Positions 17,170 through 26,435 of a stretch of DNA of 64,000 bases are shown piece after piece. Position 1 is the stretch's first letter, and every line of letters begins with the position of its first letter. Position numbers and translations under genes: made by a program. Source of the DNA: Chryseobacterium sp. KLBC 52 (GTDB taxonomy: Bacteria > Bacteroidota > Bacteroidia > Flavobacteriales > Weeksellaceae); NCBI RefSeq assembly GCF_003347605.1, contig NZ_QDFZ01000011.1:1-64000 (forward strand). The letters are read 5' to 3'. Below the pieces are notes generated by a model. It was not told where the DNA came from. It did not search any database and saw only the letters and a program-made list of their open reading frames with translations.

Positions 17170-20100
17170 TTAGTTTCTATTCTTTAAGAGAATCCAACCA
17201 GAGCGCTGTTCCATTTTTTTGCTTGCCGGATTTTCCCATTGTACCCTATACCAATAAGTAGCTGTAGGAAGATTAATTCCTTTTAAAGATCCTGTCCATA
17301 TAACATTACCTTTGCTTGCTTTGAATACTTCGGCTCCGTATCTGTCGAAAATAGAAGCTGCGAAGTCTTTGTATCCGCTTATTCCGGTAAAGTCGATGGT
17401 ATCATTTACCCCATCCATATTAGGGGTAATGGCATTGCTGATAATAAATGTAAAGTAATCCAGTGAAGTACCGCATTTGGCACCTTTCACTCTTACCATT
17501 ACAGAATACATCGTATTATTTAAAATACCTGTAAATACATTAGATGCCTGCCATGTCAGCCCTCCATCTATAGAATATTCCAACGTTCCACCTGTAGGAT
17601 TACTTGCTGTAAGTGTAAGAATATGGTTATCATAAACAATATTGGTAAACTGCGGTAAATCCGGATTGATAAGCTGTGCAGAGAAAGTTTTGGAACAAAC
17701 CCCATTGCTGATTATCACAGAATAAGTCCCGGGAATATTAGTCGTTATCGTTTGAGTCGTTGCTCCTGTACTCCATACATAAGTATAGTTAGGCCCTGCC
17801 CCTGCATCCAGAGTTCCTTTATCTCCGGCACAGACAAATACATCTTTTAATGTAGAAACGATGGCCGGAACTACTTCAATGGTAACTTTAGCCGGATTCA
17901 CAGAGCTACATCCGTTTCCTCCCAATGCATATACTGAATATTCTGTTGTTACTGTAGGAGTTACAACCTGTGTGTTTCCGTTTCCGGTAAGACCTACCCA
18001 GTTGTACGTAATTCCTCCTGTGGCAGTTAATGTCACAGATTCACCCTCACAGATTTTTAATTTAGATGCGGTAAGGCCTGCAATTGGCGGACCTACCTGA
18101 ACAGTAACTGATGCCGGCGTTGCAGAAATACATCCATTTGCTCCAACAGCAAATACTGTATACACCGTAGTTGTAGTAGGTGAAACTACCTGAGTATTTC
18201 CATTTCCTGTAAGACCATTGCCCCAGTTATAGGTTACCCCTCCGGAAGCAGTCAATGTTACTGATTCTCCAACACAAATACGAGGTTGAGACGAAACTAA
18301 TGCAGCAACCGGTTGTACTTTATCTTCCTGAACGTTTACTGTGGAAGTAAATGTACAGCTCAGATTTCCTGGTTGTGATACATTGGTAACTGTTAAAGTA
18401 TATGTTCCACCAGCGCTTACGACAGGAGTAAGTGTATTACCTCCTGAGACAATAGTACCTCCGGTGGTTGTCCATGCAATGGTAGATCCTGCAGGTACAA
18501 CAGATGTCGAAGCATTAATAGTAACCTGAGGAGTTGTACAGGTAATTGTTGGTGGTGCAGCAATAGTAAGAGTAGTTTGAGCCGTACTTAATAATTGTAG
18601 AGACACAACATAGCTACAACCTCCATTGCTTACTAACACATAAATAGTCTGGCTTCCTCCTGGAGGTGTATATGTTGTAGGTGTTGCAATAAAGTTTCCA
18701 TTAGCAGCGTTAGCATCAGCCTGATTGATATAGTAGGTAAAAGTAACGCCTGTAGTAGTTGTAATCTGAGGCTGAGCTTCCGTAAGATTATAAGTTAATC
18801 CTGGCTGATAACATTTATGAAGTATTGCATTTTGCGCTGTGAAAGGCTCTGATACTTCTATCGTTATGGTTGCTGGGTTTTGAGAGACACATCCATTTGC
18901 GCCTACTGCTGTTACAGTATAAGTAGTGGTAACAGTTGGAGAAACAACTTGTGTACTTCCATTTCCTGTAAGGCCATTACCCCAGTTATAGGTAGCACCA
19001 CCTGAAGCAGTAAGGGTTGCAGAATCTCCTTTACATATTTTTATTTTACTTGCTGTAAGCCCGGTAACCGGAGGAGCACTGTTTCCTGTTACAGTTACGG
19101 TTCCTACCGCTGTACAACTGATATTTCCAGGCTGATAAACTTTTGTAATGGTTAAAGTGTAGGTTCCTGCCGCATTAATGACAGGATTTAAAGTAGTTCC
19201 TCCTGAAACAATATTTCCTCCTGTAGTTGTCCAGTTGAATGTAGCTCCTGCCGGATAAACGGAGGCTGATGCATCCAGCGTAGTCTGGGAGTTGTTACAG
19301 GTAAGCACTGCAGGAGGGGCAATGGTAGGCACCATTTGTGGAGCTTTTACCAGTTGGAGTTGTGCCACTTTTGCACAGAAACCATTTGCCACTCTTACAT
19401 ACACCGTTCCTCCTGCACTCTGATGAGCTGTTGGATTAGGAATTGTGTTTGCATTTCCTGCATTGGCATCCGCCAGTGTAGTATAGTAGGTAAACACAGC
19501 TCCCGGTGTGGTGCTTATTGAAGCTTGTGCTGATGTTAAATTAAAAGTTGCATTTCCGGCTGCATAACAGGCCGTTAATGTCGCATTCTGCACTGTAGGA
19601 GATGTTCCGCCCACTACTGTAATAGTAGCTTCTCCCGGACAGGTATTTCCCTGGATGAAAACCTTAACGGTATATACACCTGGTTGTGTAGCGGTATAAC
19701 TGGCATTGGTAGCACCCGGAATGGCATTGGTTCCTAAATACCACTGGTAGGTAATATTAGGTCCCTGAACAGAAGCGGTAAAAGTCTGAGGTGTATTATC
19801 ACACATATTGACAGAGTCAGGAAGCTGCACACCAGCCGGATCAAGGATTTTCACCCCGATATCAAATGATCCTGCTTCCAGAAATACTGCTGAATCAAAG
19901 TTGGGATCCTGATAATCCGCAAGCACAATTTTAAAATGATAGGTTTGCCCGGGAACGACGGTTGCTTTTGCAGTAAGAGGAATGGTACGTCCATTAAAAT
20001 TGGTTTCAATCTGAGCGGTATTGGTTCCTCCGTAATACGCTTCATTTTTAGGCCCGCAGTTTTGATATTGCGGGTGGATATTCGTTACACTTACAGGTCC

Positions 20101-20754
20101 TGCTCCTCCCGGAAGCACTGCAAGATTGGTATAAGTAGGATCTGTTGATTTTTTTAACAGCAATGCAAAACCATCTGTGATCGTACATGGAAAGTTTTGC
20201 TGATATTCTTTAGAAGCAAATAAATACCTGAACGTAATTTCAGTAGAAGCAGCTACAAAGTCAAACTCTATAGATGTTGCATTGGTTAGGTTATTGTTAG
20301 CAATCCCTAAAGCATTCGCAAGATCTATATCACCTCCGGTTCCAAGATCATCACTTAAAGTTCCCTGAAGCGTGTTCCCTGCTTTATTGGCATATCCGGT
20401 AGAAAGGATAATCCCTTTGCTGAAAGGAAAATTGGTATTTGATTTATTAAAATATCCCCAGCTTCGGTTCTGATTGGTAGCAGCCAGGTTGGGGGAAACA
20501 GTTACGTTACTTACTGTTGAGCTGGTACAGGTGGAACCTCCTGATATAAGAACATCATTAATCAGCTGGGTTATAGGATAGCCGGATTCCGGATAACTTG
20601 GTGCATTCACATCTATAAAAGCACCTGCTCTCAAAGAAGCAGCAGTAGGTTTTGTTGCTATTTCTACCCTTCCTCTATTTTGAGCCAAAATAAAGTTTCC
20701 CATGAAAGCTAAAAATAACGCTAAAAATAAATTTCCTCTCCTCCTATTTAACAT
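17170..20754 (-). CDS. Choice-of-anchor L protein with expanded Ig-like modules and type B sorting domain (1194 aa)
   Basis: Paralog of the flanking genes. A signal peptide (about 1-24, NFILA|Q) and choice-of-anchor L head (about 45-310: FPFSKGIILSTGYA, EYQQNFPCTITDGFALLL, LPGGAGPVSVTNIHP) come first. The stalk is longer than in its neighbours. Two copies of a module of about 170 residues (about 395-560 and 640-815, each with TLTVTNVSQPGN- or TLTITKVYQPGN-like text) alternate with three near-identical 70-residue modules at about 565-638, 818-888 and 895-958. These contain GNGLTGNG or GLTGNG and end in V.AVGANGC-type text. The sorting domain closes the protein (NAITPNMDGVNDTIDF, DRYGAEVF, LPTATYWYRVQW, LLKNRN). 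Repeat growth fits a cell-surface stalk; the ligand is unknown. Confidence 0.93.
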   Translation of the reverse strand: MLNRRRGNLFLALFLAFMGNFILAQNRGRVEIATKPTAASLRAGAFIDVNAPSYPESGYPITQLINDVLISGGSTCTSSTVSNVTVSPNLAATNQNRSWGYFNKSNTNFPFSKGIILSTGYANKAGNTLQGTLSDDLGTGGDIDLANALGIANNNLTNATSIEFDFVAASTEITFRYLFASKEYQQNFPCTITDGFALLLKKSTDPTYTNLAVLPGGAGPVSVTNIHPQYQNCGPKNEAYYGGTNTAQIETNFNGRTIPLTAKATVVPGQTYHFKIVLADYQDPNFDSAVFLEAGSFDIGVKILDPAGVQLPDSVNMCDNTPQTFTASVQGPNITYQWYLGTNAIPGATNASYTATQPGVYTVKVFIQGNTCPGEATITVVGGTSPTVQNATLTACYAAGNATFNLTSAQASISTTPGAVFTYYTTLADANAGNANTIPNPTAHQSAGGTVYVRVANGFCAKVAQLQLVKAPQMVPTIAPPAVLTCNNSQTTLDASASVYPAGATFNWTTTGGNIVSGGTTLNPVINAAGTYTLTITKVYQPGNISCTAVGTVTVTGNSAPPVTGLTASKIKICKGDSATLTASGGATYNWGNGLTGNGSTQVVSPTVTTTYTVTAVGANGCVSQNPATITIEVSEPFTAQNAILHKCYQPGLTYNLTEAQPQITTTTGVTFTYYINQADANAANGNFIATPTTYTPPGGSQTIYVLVSNGGCSYVVSLQLLSTAQTTLTIAAPPTITCTTPQVTINASTSVVPAGSTIAWTTTGGTIVSGGNTLTPVVSAGGTYTLTVTNVSQPGNLSCTFTSTVNVQEDKVQPVAALVSSQPRICVGESVTLTASGGVTYNWGNGLTGNGNTQVVSPTTTTVYTVFAVGANGCISATPASVTVQVGPPIAGLTASKLKICEGESVTLTATGGITYNWVGLTGNGNTQVVTPTVTTEYSVYALGGNGCSSVNPAKVTIEVVPAIVSTLKDVFVCAGDKGTLDAGAGPNYTYVWSTGATTQTITTNIPGTYSVIISNGVCSKTFSAQLINPDLPQFTNIVYDNHILTLTASNPTGGTLEYSIDGGLTWQASNVFTGILNNTMYSVMVRVKGAKCGTSLDYFTFIISNAITPNMDGVNDTIDFTGISGYKDFAASIFDRYGAEVFKASKGNVIWTGSLKGINLPTATYWYRVQWENPASKKMEQRSGWILLKNRN

Positions 20755-20770
20755 TTTATATTATTTTAAA

Positions 20771-20802
20771 CAAAAATACTATTTTTTTTAATTGAAATTC
20801 AA
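20771..20802 (-). promoter_or_regulatory. Promoter of the 1194-aa surface protein gene
   Basis: On the minus strand, TTG (20802-20800), 21 bp, then TATTTTTG (20778-20771), an exact match to the Bacteroidota -33/-7 pattern. It ends 16 bp before the start codon, so the leader is short. Confidence 0.65.
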
Positions 20803-20881
20803 GTTAACTCAATTTACATTATTACTAACGCAAATTTATTTATATTAGAATATCAACTCTGTTTATTTTAAAATAATAAAA

Positions 20882-20907
20882 AAAGACTGACGAAATAGTC
20901 AGTCTTT
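20882..20907 (-). terminator. Terminator of the 786-aa surface protein gene
   Basis: Perfect 10-bp stem aaagactgac / gtcagtcttt with a 6-nt loop, 16 bp after the stop. On the minus strand it ends in a T tract. Confidence 0.88.
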
Positions 20908-20922
20908 CACTTATCGTTTAAA

Positions 20923-23283
20923 TTATTCTATATTTTTAAGTAATATCCATCCTGTTTTTACAGTAAGCTCCTTACTTGCAGGATCTTCGAAGGTTACCTG
21001 GTACCAGTAGGTAGATGTAGGAAGCTTTTTGCCCTGGAAATATCCGTCCCAATATGGATTGATCTTCGCTGCTTTGAACACTTCCCTTCCATATCGGTCG
21101 AAAACCTGACCGCTGAAATCTTTGTAATTAACTACCCCGCTGAAATCAATCGTATCATTAATATTATCACCGTTTGGAGTAATCACATTTTTCATCACGA
21201 ATGTAAAAAATTCAAGGAAGCCTACACAGCTTGTAAATTTAACTCTCACTCTGATTGAAATGATTTTATTTTTAGGGACATTATTAAATACATTGGAAGA
21301 CTGCCAGGTAACGCCATTGTCTACAGAATATTCCAGGATACCATTACTTGGATTGCTGGTTGTAATGATCATTGTTCCACTCTCATTATAATCCACTTTT
21401 ATCACTTCAGGGATTACGGCTTTGATAACCTGAGTTTTGAACTCTTTGGAGCAAACTCCGTTACTGATCGTTACCGAATATTCCCCGGGAGTAGCTACGG
21501 TAATACTCTGACTTGTTTCACCAGAGCTCCATTGATATGTATATCCGGGACCTGAACCTGCATCCAGAACAATTTTATCACCCTGGCAGATATGGCCGCC
21601 TTTTAAATTTGAAACAATAGCAGGTACTACTTCAATGGTAATACGTGCCGGCTGAAGAGATTTACATCCCTGTGCTCCGATAGCATATACGGTATAAGTG
21701 GTGGTCTGAGTTGGGCTTACTGTTCTGATTCCTCCGGTAGCGGCTGCTGAATCACTCCATTCATAGGTCACACCCCCGGTAGCTGTAAGCAAAACGGATT
21801 CTCCGGCACAGATTTTCAATCTTGGTGCGGTAAGTAAAGCCGTTGGTGTTTCTTCTTTTCTTAAGGTTAATGTTGCAATTTTACTACAGAAAGCTCCATT
21901 GGAAACCAGTACATATAATACCTGTCCATCTGTTCCTGTATAATTGGTAAGATTGGTGATGTAGCTGTTATTTTGAGCCTGCGCATCAGCCTGATTGACA
22001 TAAAAACGGAATACCGCTCCCTGCGTTGTACTGATCAGCGGTTTTGCTGTTTCCAGATTAAAGCTGGTAATTGCAGGGGTTGTACAGAGTTTAAGTTCAG
22101 CATTTTGCACAGTAGGACTTGTTCCTCCAATAATGGTAATAGTAGCTTCACCAGGACACTGATTCCCCGGAACCATTACTTTTACAGTATAAACTCCCGG
22201 TTGGGTAGCTACATACACAGCACTGGTTGCCCCTGGAATGGCCACTCCGTCTTTGTACCACTGATAAGTCATTCCCGGAATTGCTGCTACCTGTGCTTTT
22301 AACTGTTTCGGGGTATTATCACACATGTTGATGGTACCTGGTAACACCACTCCAGCTTCATCAACAATTTTAATTCCCACATCAAAAGAACCTCCTTCCA
22401 GGAAGACCGCAGAGTCATGAGAAGGGTCTTTTGCATCAGCCAATACCATTTTGAAATGATAGGTCTGCCCAGGAATTACATCTGCAACAGCTGTCAGAGG
22501 TGTTGTTCTTCCATAGTAATTAATGACCAGATGCGGATTGGCCAAAGCCCCGAAATAATTAGCGTTGATAGGCCCGCAGCTAAATCCGTTTCCTGCAGGA
22601 ACGATGTTGGTTGCGCTTACAGGTCCTGCACCTCCCGGTAGTACAGCCAGATTGGTATAAGTAGGATCTCCTACTTTTTTCAGCAAAAGGGCAAAGGCAT
22701 CGGAATACCCGTCACAAGGATAGTCGGAAGTATATTCATCCGAAACGAATATATAATTAAATTTCACCTGATTGGAGTTCGGAACGAAATCAAATTCAAG
22801 TGCTACGGCATCCGTTAAGCTAACGGTAGCTCCGGTAGCGGCTACAAGATCCGCATCACTTCCTGTTCCTACTGATTGTCCTACAGCTGATACATAGCTA
22901 TTACCGGCTTCTGAAGCGTATCCTGTAGTAAGGACAATTCCGTCGGTAAAAGGAAAATTGGTTGTTCCTTTATGAAAATAGCCCCAGAATCTGTTGCTGT
23001 TGCCTACTTCATGATTAGGAGACACAGTAACGTTGGTCACATTGGCTGTTGTACAGTTGGTACCGCCATTGATCAAAATATTCTTTACCAACTGCTCCGG
23101 CGTATAGTTTGAAGGCGTATAAGGAGGTACATTCACATCAATGAATGCTCCGGCTCTGAGAGCTGCAGCAGAAGGTTTTATCTTTTCTGATTTTCTGACA
23201 GGCCTCGTTTGAGAAAATGCAGAAACAGAAATCAATAAAAAAGAAAAAAGGAAAAAATAGTTTTTTAGTCTATAGATTAACAT
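20923..23283 (-). CDS. Choice-of-anchor L protein with T9SS type B sorting domain (786 aa)
   Basis: Third member of the array, nearly the same length as the first (785 aa). A signal peptide (about 1-24, SVSAFS|Q) precedes the choice-of-anchor L head (NFPFTDGIVLTTGYASEAGN, FDFVPNSNQVKFNYIFVSDEY, DYPCDGYSDAFALLL, GGAGPVSATNIVP, DSAVFLEGGSFDVG). A short stalk follows, with CAGESVLLTATGGVTYEW and IVLDAGSGPGYTYQWSSGET. The sorting domain is VITPNGDNINDTIDF, FDRYGREVF, YWDGYFQG, TSTYWYQVTF. Its final residues (LLKNIE) differ from the LLKNRN or MLKNRN of the other two. It is flanked by its own promoter and terminator, so the three genes are separate units. Confidence 0.93.
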   Translation of the reverse strand: MLIYRLKNYFFLFSFLLISVSAFSQTRPVRKSEKIKPSAAALRAGAFIDVNVPPYTPSNYTPEQLVKNILINGGTNCTTANVTNVTVSPNHEVGNSNRFWGYFHKGTTNFPFTDGIVLTTGYASEAGNSYVSAVGQSVGTGSDADLVAATGATVSLTDAVALEFDFVPNSNQVKFNYIFVSDEYTSDYPCDGYSDAFALLLKKVGDPTYTNLAVLPGGAGPVSATNIVPAGNGFSCGPINANYFGALANPHLVINYYGRTTPLTAVADVIPGQTYHFKMVLADAKDPSHDSAVFLEGGSFDVGIKIVDEAGVVLPGTINMCDNTPKQLKAQVAAIPGMTYQWYKDGVAIPGATSAVYVATQPGVYTVKVMVPGNQCPGEATITIIGGTSPTVQNAELKLCTTPAITSFNLETAKPLISTTQGAVFRFYVNQADAQAQNNSYITNLTNYTGTDGQVLYVLVSNGAFCSKIATLTLRKEETPTALLTAPRLKICAGESVLLTATGGVTYEWSDSAAATGGIRTVSPTQTTTYTVYAIGAQGCKSLQPARITIEVVPAIVSNLKGGHICQGDKIVLDAGSGPGYTYQWSSGETSQSITVATPGEYSVTISNGVCSKEFKTQVIKAVIPEVIKVDYNESGTMIITTSNPSNGILEYSVDNGVTWQSSNVFNNVPKNKIISIRVRVKFTSCVGFLEFFTFVMKNVITPNGDNINDTIDFSGVVNYKDFSGQVFDRYGREVFKAAKINPYWDGYFQGKKLPTSTYWYQVTFEDPASKELTVKTGWILLKNIE

Positions 23284-23308
23284 TTTGTTTTCATTTGTTC
23301 AAATGTAG

Positions 23309-23316
23309 CAAAAATA
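23309..23316 (-). promoter_or_regulatory. -7 element for the 786-aa surface protein gene
   Basis: TATTTTTG on the minus strand, identical to the -7 element of the neighbouring paralog and 26 bp before the start codon. A well-placed TTG is not obvious. Confidence 0.5.
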
Positions 23317-23435
23317 ATTATACTAAATCAGCCTTTAACATTACTATTTTATAATTAGACAGGTAGATTCACAACATTTTTTTCTTATTATTACATTTTC
23401 CGCAAATCATTTACAGGAGAAATTAACTCATAAAA

Positions 23436-23461
23436 AAACAGACCAATATATTGATCTGTTT
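23436..23461 (-). terminator. Terminator of the CPBP-rdgB-rnz-TIGR02757-DUF1003 run
   Basis: Stem aaacaga(c)caat / attg(a)tctgttt with one internal mismatch, ending in seven T on the minus strand. It starts 16 bp after the DUF1003 gene stop. Confidence 0.82.
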
Positions 23462-23476
23462 ATATTTTAATTGTCA

Positions 23477-24046
23477 TTATTCCTCTGGCAGTTTATCATC
23501 TTTTTTCAATTGGTCTATTTCATTCTGCAATTGAGAGATAATATCTTTTAACGCTTTAATTTCGTTCTTGTTTGAGCTGACATTACTCTTGAGCATTACA
23601 TTTTTCGCTCTTTCATTGTGGTCTTCTTCATCTTCGTCTTCATTAATTTCTTCGATATCTTCGCTGATTTCCTCAATGTCTTCCTGGATATCTTCTATAT
23701 CCTCGTTGATCTCTTCAATGTCTTCGCTGATTTCTTCAATATCCTCGCTGATTTCCTCAATATCTTCCTGAATGTCTTCGATATCTTCCTGGATATCTTC
23801 AATTTTCTCGTGGCTTTTATTCACAGACATCTGAATGAAAATTGCCAGATAAATAGCTTCCAGTGAAAGTACCGTCGTCAGAATAAGAAGCATTTTATCA
23901 AAATCAACAATATTCAGCATCGGAAGCAAAAACGAGGTAAGAAATAAGAGCGTATGTACAACCAGAGACTGGATAGATCCGATCCATGATGTGATGCTGT
24001 CTGCTATTTTCTCGAGAACTTCTGTTTTTTCGTTATATTTTTTCAT
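23477..24046 (-). CDS. DUF1003-like membrane protein with a heptad-repeat acidic tail (189 aa)
   Basis: The N-terminal third has two membrane segments (about residues 28-46 and 50-72: SLVVHTLLFLTSFLLPML and MLLILTTVLSLEAIYLAIFI) followed by QMSVNKSHEK. This is the arrangement of DUF1003 proteins, in which LSLEA.Y.A..I.MS is characteristic. From about residue 80 to 138 comes a run of seven-residue repeats of the type EDIEEIS / EDIQEDI / EDIEEIN, highly acidic with Ile at heptad positions. A coiled-coil end (about 155-182) follows. The tail is probably a long soluble helix. It is the last gene of the run, 11 bp after the TIGR02757 gene. Function unknown. Confidence 0.82.
   Translation of the reverse strand: MKKYNEKTEVLEKIADSITSWIGSIQSLVVHTLLFLTSFLLPMLNIVDFDKMLLILTTVLSLEAIYLAIFIQMSVNKSHEKIEDIQEDIEDIQEDIEEISEDIEEISEDIEEINEDIEDIQEDIEEISEDIEEINEDEDEEDHNERAKNVMLKSNVSSNKNEIKALKDIISQLQNEIDQLKKDDKLPEE
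23632..23809 (-). repeat. 21-bp coding tandem repeats (heptad repeats)
   Basis: About eight imperfect units of 21 bp encode EDIEEIS-type heptads. Some neighbouring units are nearly identical at the DNA level (for example two sharing tcttcgctgatttc on the plus strand), so copy number could change by slippage without breaking the frame. Confidence 0.75.
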
Positions 24047-24057
24047 CCTTTATATTT

Positions 24058-24834
24058 TTACAACAGTTCCTTTGTCACTCCTAATCCAAACAATGCAAAG
24101 TCATATTTTGCAGGATCATTTTCATCAAACTTTCTGATGGCAATATCAAGCTCTTCTACCGTTTTCCAATCGTTCTGTGTTCGGAAAACCAAGCCTAATT
24201 TTCTGGAGATATTTCCGGTATGCACATCCAGAGGAATGGAAAGATTTTTCTGATCTATATTCTCCCAGATTCCAAAGTCTACTCCTCTTTTATCTTTACG
24301 CACCATCCATCTCAAAAACATAATAATCCTTTTGGCAGAGGAATTCTTATAAGGTGAACTAATGTGTTTATGGCTTCTGTGCTTTTCTGTTTCCAGGAAA
24401 CGACTTCTGAATCTTTCTATAGCGTGGAGAAAGTTATTCTCTGATTCTTTTACTTTAAATAAACTTTCCAGGCTTTCATTTTCATTATAAATTCTGTTGA
24501 ACTGTCTGATGAAATAGGAAAAATCCTGTCCGTTGAACGTTCTGTGAATGCTTTTATCCTGAATACTTTCCAGATCTTTTTCTGAATAATTCATAACAAA
24601 ATCATAGGGTGAATTTCCCATAATACCAAGCATCTTATCTGCAGAATTAATGATCGACTTTCTGTTTCCCCAGGAAATTGTGGCTGCCAGAAATCCTGCA
24701 ATTTCAATGTCCTGTTTTAAAGAAAAACGATGTGGAATCTGTATCGGGTCATTTTCAATAAAATCAGGATCGTTATACTGATCTGCTTTTTCGTTGAGAA
24801 AATCTCTGAGTTCTTCAAATTTCAACATATTCAT
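24058..24834 (-). CDS. TIGR02757 / DUF2400 family protein (258 aa)
   Basis: Conserved Bacteroidota family of unknown function. Signatures are FLAATISWGNRKSIINSADKM near residue 48, NGQDFSYFIRQF near 102, and the C-terminal RWMVRKDKRGVDFGIW and SIPLDVHTGNISRKLGL. The last block and the helix pattern recall helix-hairpin-helix DNA glycosylases, so a nucleic-acid role is possible but not shown. It starts 1 bp after the rnz stop, and two Met codons (residues 1 and 3) could open it. Confidence 0.87.
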   Translation of the reverse strand: MNMLKFEELRDFLNEKADQYNDPDFIENDPIQIPHRFSLKQDIEIAGFLAATISWGNRKSIINSADKMLGIMGNSPYDFVMNYSEKDLESIQDKSIHRTFNGQDFSYFIRQFNRIYNENESLESLFKVKESENNFLHAIERFRSRFLETEKHRSHKHISSPYKNSSAKRIIMFLRWMVRKDKRGVDFGIWENIDQKNLSIPLDVHTGNISRKLGLVFRTQNDWKTVEELDIAIRKFDENDPAKYDFALFGLGVTKELL

Positions 24835-24835
24835 T

Positions 24836-25750
24836 CTAAATCTTTACACTCTCCAATGCTTTTGGTAAAAATGTATTGGGAAATATTTCTCTCGCTTCAT
24901 CAGTAAATACGGTCAGATCTCCATATCTGTTAGAAAAGTGGCCTAAAATCAGTTTTCCAACCTGAGCTTTCTGAGCAATGGTAGCTGCTTCCAAAGCTGT
25001 GGTGTGGCCTGTATAATCTGCCATTTCCTTCAAATCATGTAAAAATGTAGATTCATGATACAGAACCGTTACATTCTTAATAATAGGAATCACACTTTCA
25101 AGATAACGGGTATCACTGCAAAATGCATAGGATACCGATGGAGCCGGATCAACAGTCAGAATTTCATTTTTAAGGACATACCCATCGCTTAGTACAAAGT
25201 CCTTCCCTGCTTTGATATTGTGATAATCGCAGGTTTCAATTTCGCTGTACTTGGCAATCTCTTTCATATTGAGATGCCTGTCTTTCGGTTTTTCTTTAAA
25301 AAGATACCCATTACAGTATATCCTGTGATCCAACGGAATAGTGTATACTTCTATCCTGTTGTCCTCGTATATTTTTTCAGAATAATCTTTATCCAGTTCA
25401 TGATAAACCACTTCAAAACCCCGGTGGGTTTCTGTGATCTGAAAAATGGTTTCCAGCATCTTCTTAATACCTTTAGGACCATAAACATGCAAAGGCATAT
25501 CTCTTCCTAACAAACGGAAAGAAGCTATAAGCCCCGGAAGTCCGAAGCAATGATCTCCATGAAGATGGGAAATAAAAATATGATTGATTTTTGAAAATCT
25601 TGCTTTTGCCTTTCTCAGCTGTACCTGTGTACCTTCTCCACAATCGATCAGAAAGAGTCTTTCTTCCATTTCCAGCAGCTGTGCTGTGGGTGATGTATTG
25701 ATGGTTGGAATCGCAGAGTTAAAACCTAATATTGTTAAATAAGTACTCAA
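24836..25750 (-). CDS. rnz: Ribonuclease Z
   Basis: Zinc-dependent endonuclease that trims tRNA 3' ends. The metallo-beta-lactamase motif HLHGDH is at residues 62-67 (H62, H64, D66, H67). Other metal ligands are in FCSDTRY, YHESTF, HTTALEAATIA and LGHFSNRY, the order expected for the tRNase Z short form. The size (304 aa) is normal. It is the middle gene of the run, 68 bp after rdgB. Confidence 0.95.
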   Translation of the reverse strand: MSTYLTILGFNSAIPTINTSPTAQLLEMEERLFLIDCGEGTQVQLRKAKARFSKINHIFISHLHGDHCFGLPGLIASFRLLGRDMPLHVYGPKGIKKMLETIFQITETHRGFEVVYHELDKDYSEKIYEDNRIEVYTIPLDHRIYCNGYLFKEKPKDRHLNMKEIAKYSEIETCDYHNIKAGKDFVLSDGYVLKNEILTVDPAPSVSYAFCSDTRYLESVIPIIKNVTVLYHESTFLHDLKEMADYTGHTTALEAATIAQKAQVGKLILGHFSNRYGDLTVFTDEAREIFPNTFLPKALESVKI

Positions 25751-25818
25751 ATCAATAATTTATGATAACAAATGTACAACAGAAAATATAAATGGGGATT
25801 TCGCCCTGATATTTAAAC

Positions 25819-26394
25819 TTAATCAGTTACTTTTAAAAAATCCATAAATAGGTCTAATGCCTGTTTACGGTGGCTGATTTTATTCTTGTCTTCAGGATCC
25901 ATTTCAGCAAAGGTTCTTTCGTATCCTTCAGGAACAAAAATCGGATCATATCCGAAACCTTTGAAGCCTTTATTTTCCGTCAATAAATTTCCATGAACTC
26001 TACCTTCAAAATATTGAGCGCCATTTTCATCATAATAACACAGAACCGTCACAAAATAAGCTTTTCTATTTTCAATTCCCTGCATTTCTTCCAATACCTT
26101 TTCGATATTTTTTGCGAAATCATGATCTCCGGCATAACGGGCTGAGAAAATCCCAGGTCTTCCATCCAAAGATTCTACGACCAAACCGCTATCATCTCCC
26201 AAACTTGGAACACCTGTTTTTTCAAAGCAATATTTGGCCTTGATAAGAGCATTGGCGTGAAAAGAATCACCATCTTCTACAATTTCTTCGTGAATATGAT
26301 AATCGGTAAGGCTTTTCACCACGCAATCACTTCCCAGGATCTGTTGGATTTCTTCTTTTTTATGTTCGTTGTGTGTAGCTACTAATAATTCCAT
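25819..26394 (-). CDS. rdgB: RdgB/HAM1 non-canonical purine NTP pyrophosphatase
   Basis: Hydrolyses ITP, dITP and XTP to monophosphates, keeping deaminated purines out of nucleic acids. Motifs are LVATHNEHKKEEI at the start, PSLGDDSGLVVESLDGRPGIFSARYAG (substrate and Mg site), GFGYDPIFVPEG and SHRKQAL near the end. The ATG at 26394 is chosen (MELLVATHN), the usual family N-terminus; a start at 26412 would add six residues. Length from the chosen start is 191 aa, normal for the family. Confidence 0.95.
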   Translation of the reverse strand: MELLVATHNEHKKEEIQQILGSDCVVKSLTDYHIHEEIVEDGDSFHANALIKAKYCFEKTGVPSLGDDSGLVVESLDGRPGIFSARYAGDHDFAKNIEKVLEEMQGIENRKAYFVTVLCYYDENGAQYFEGRVHGNLLTENKGFKGFGYDPIFVPEGYERTFAEMDPEDKNKISHRKQALDLFMDFLKVTD

Positions 26395-26435
26395 TTCTAT
26401 ATTCATTTTCAATTTTACTTTTTTAATCAGGTTAC

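Noticed and set aside
14524-23283. Insertion sequence or phage origin for the paralog array
   Set aside because: No transposase, integrase or terminal repeats are seen around the three genes.
23632-23809. CRISPR-like regular repeats
   Set aside because: Units are contiguous with no spacers and encode a periodic coiled coil in a real gene.
23568-23866. Ser/Ile-rich and Phe/Asp-rich plus-strand frames opposite the DUF1003 gene
   Set aside because: They are antisense readings of the 21-bp heptad repeats and exist only because the repeat keeps all frames open.
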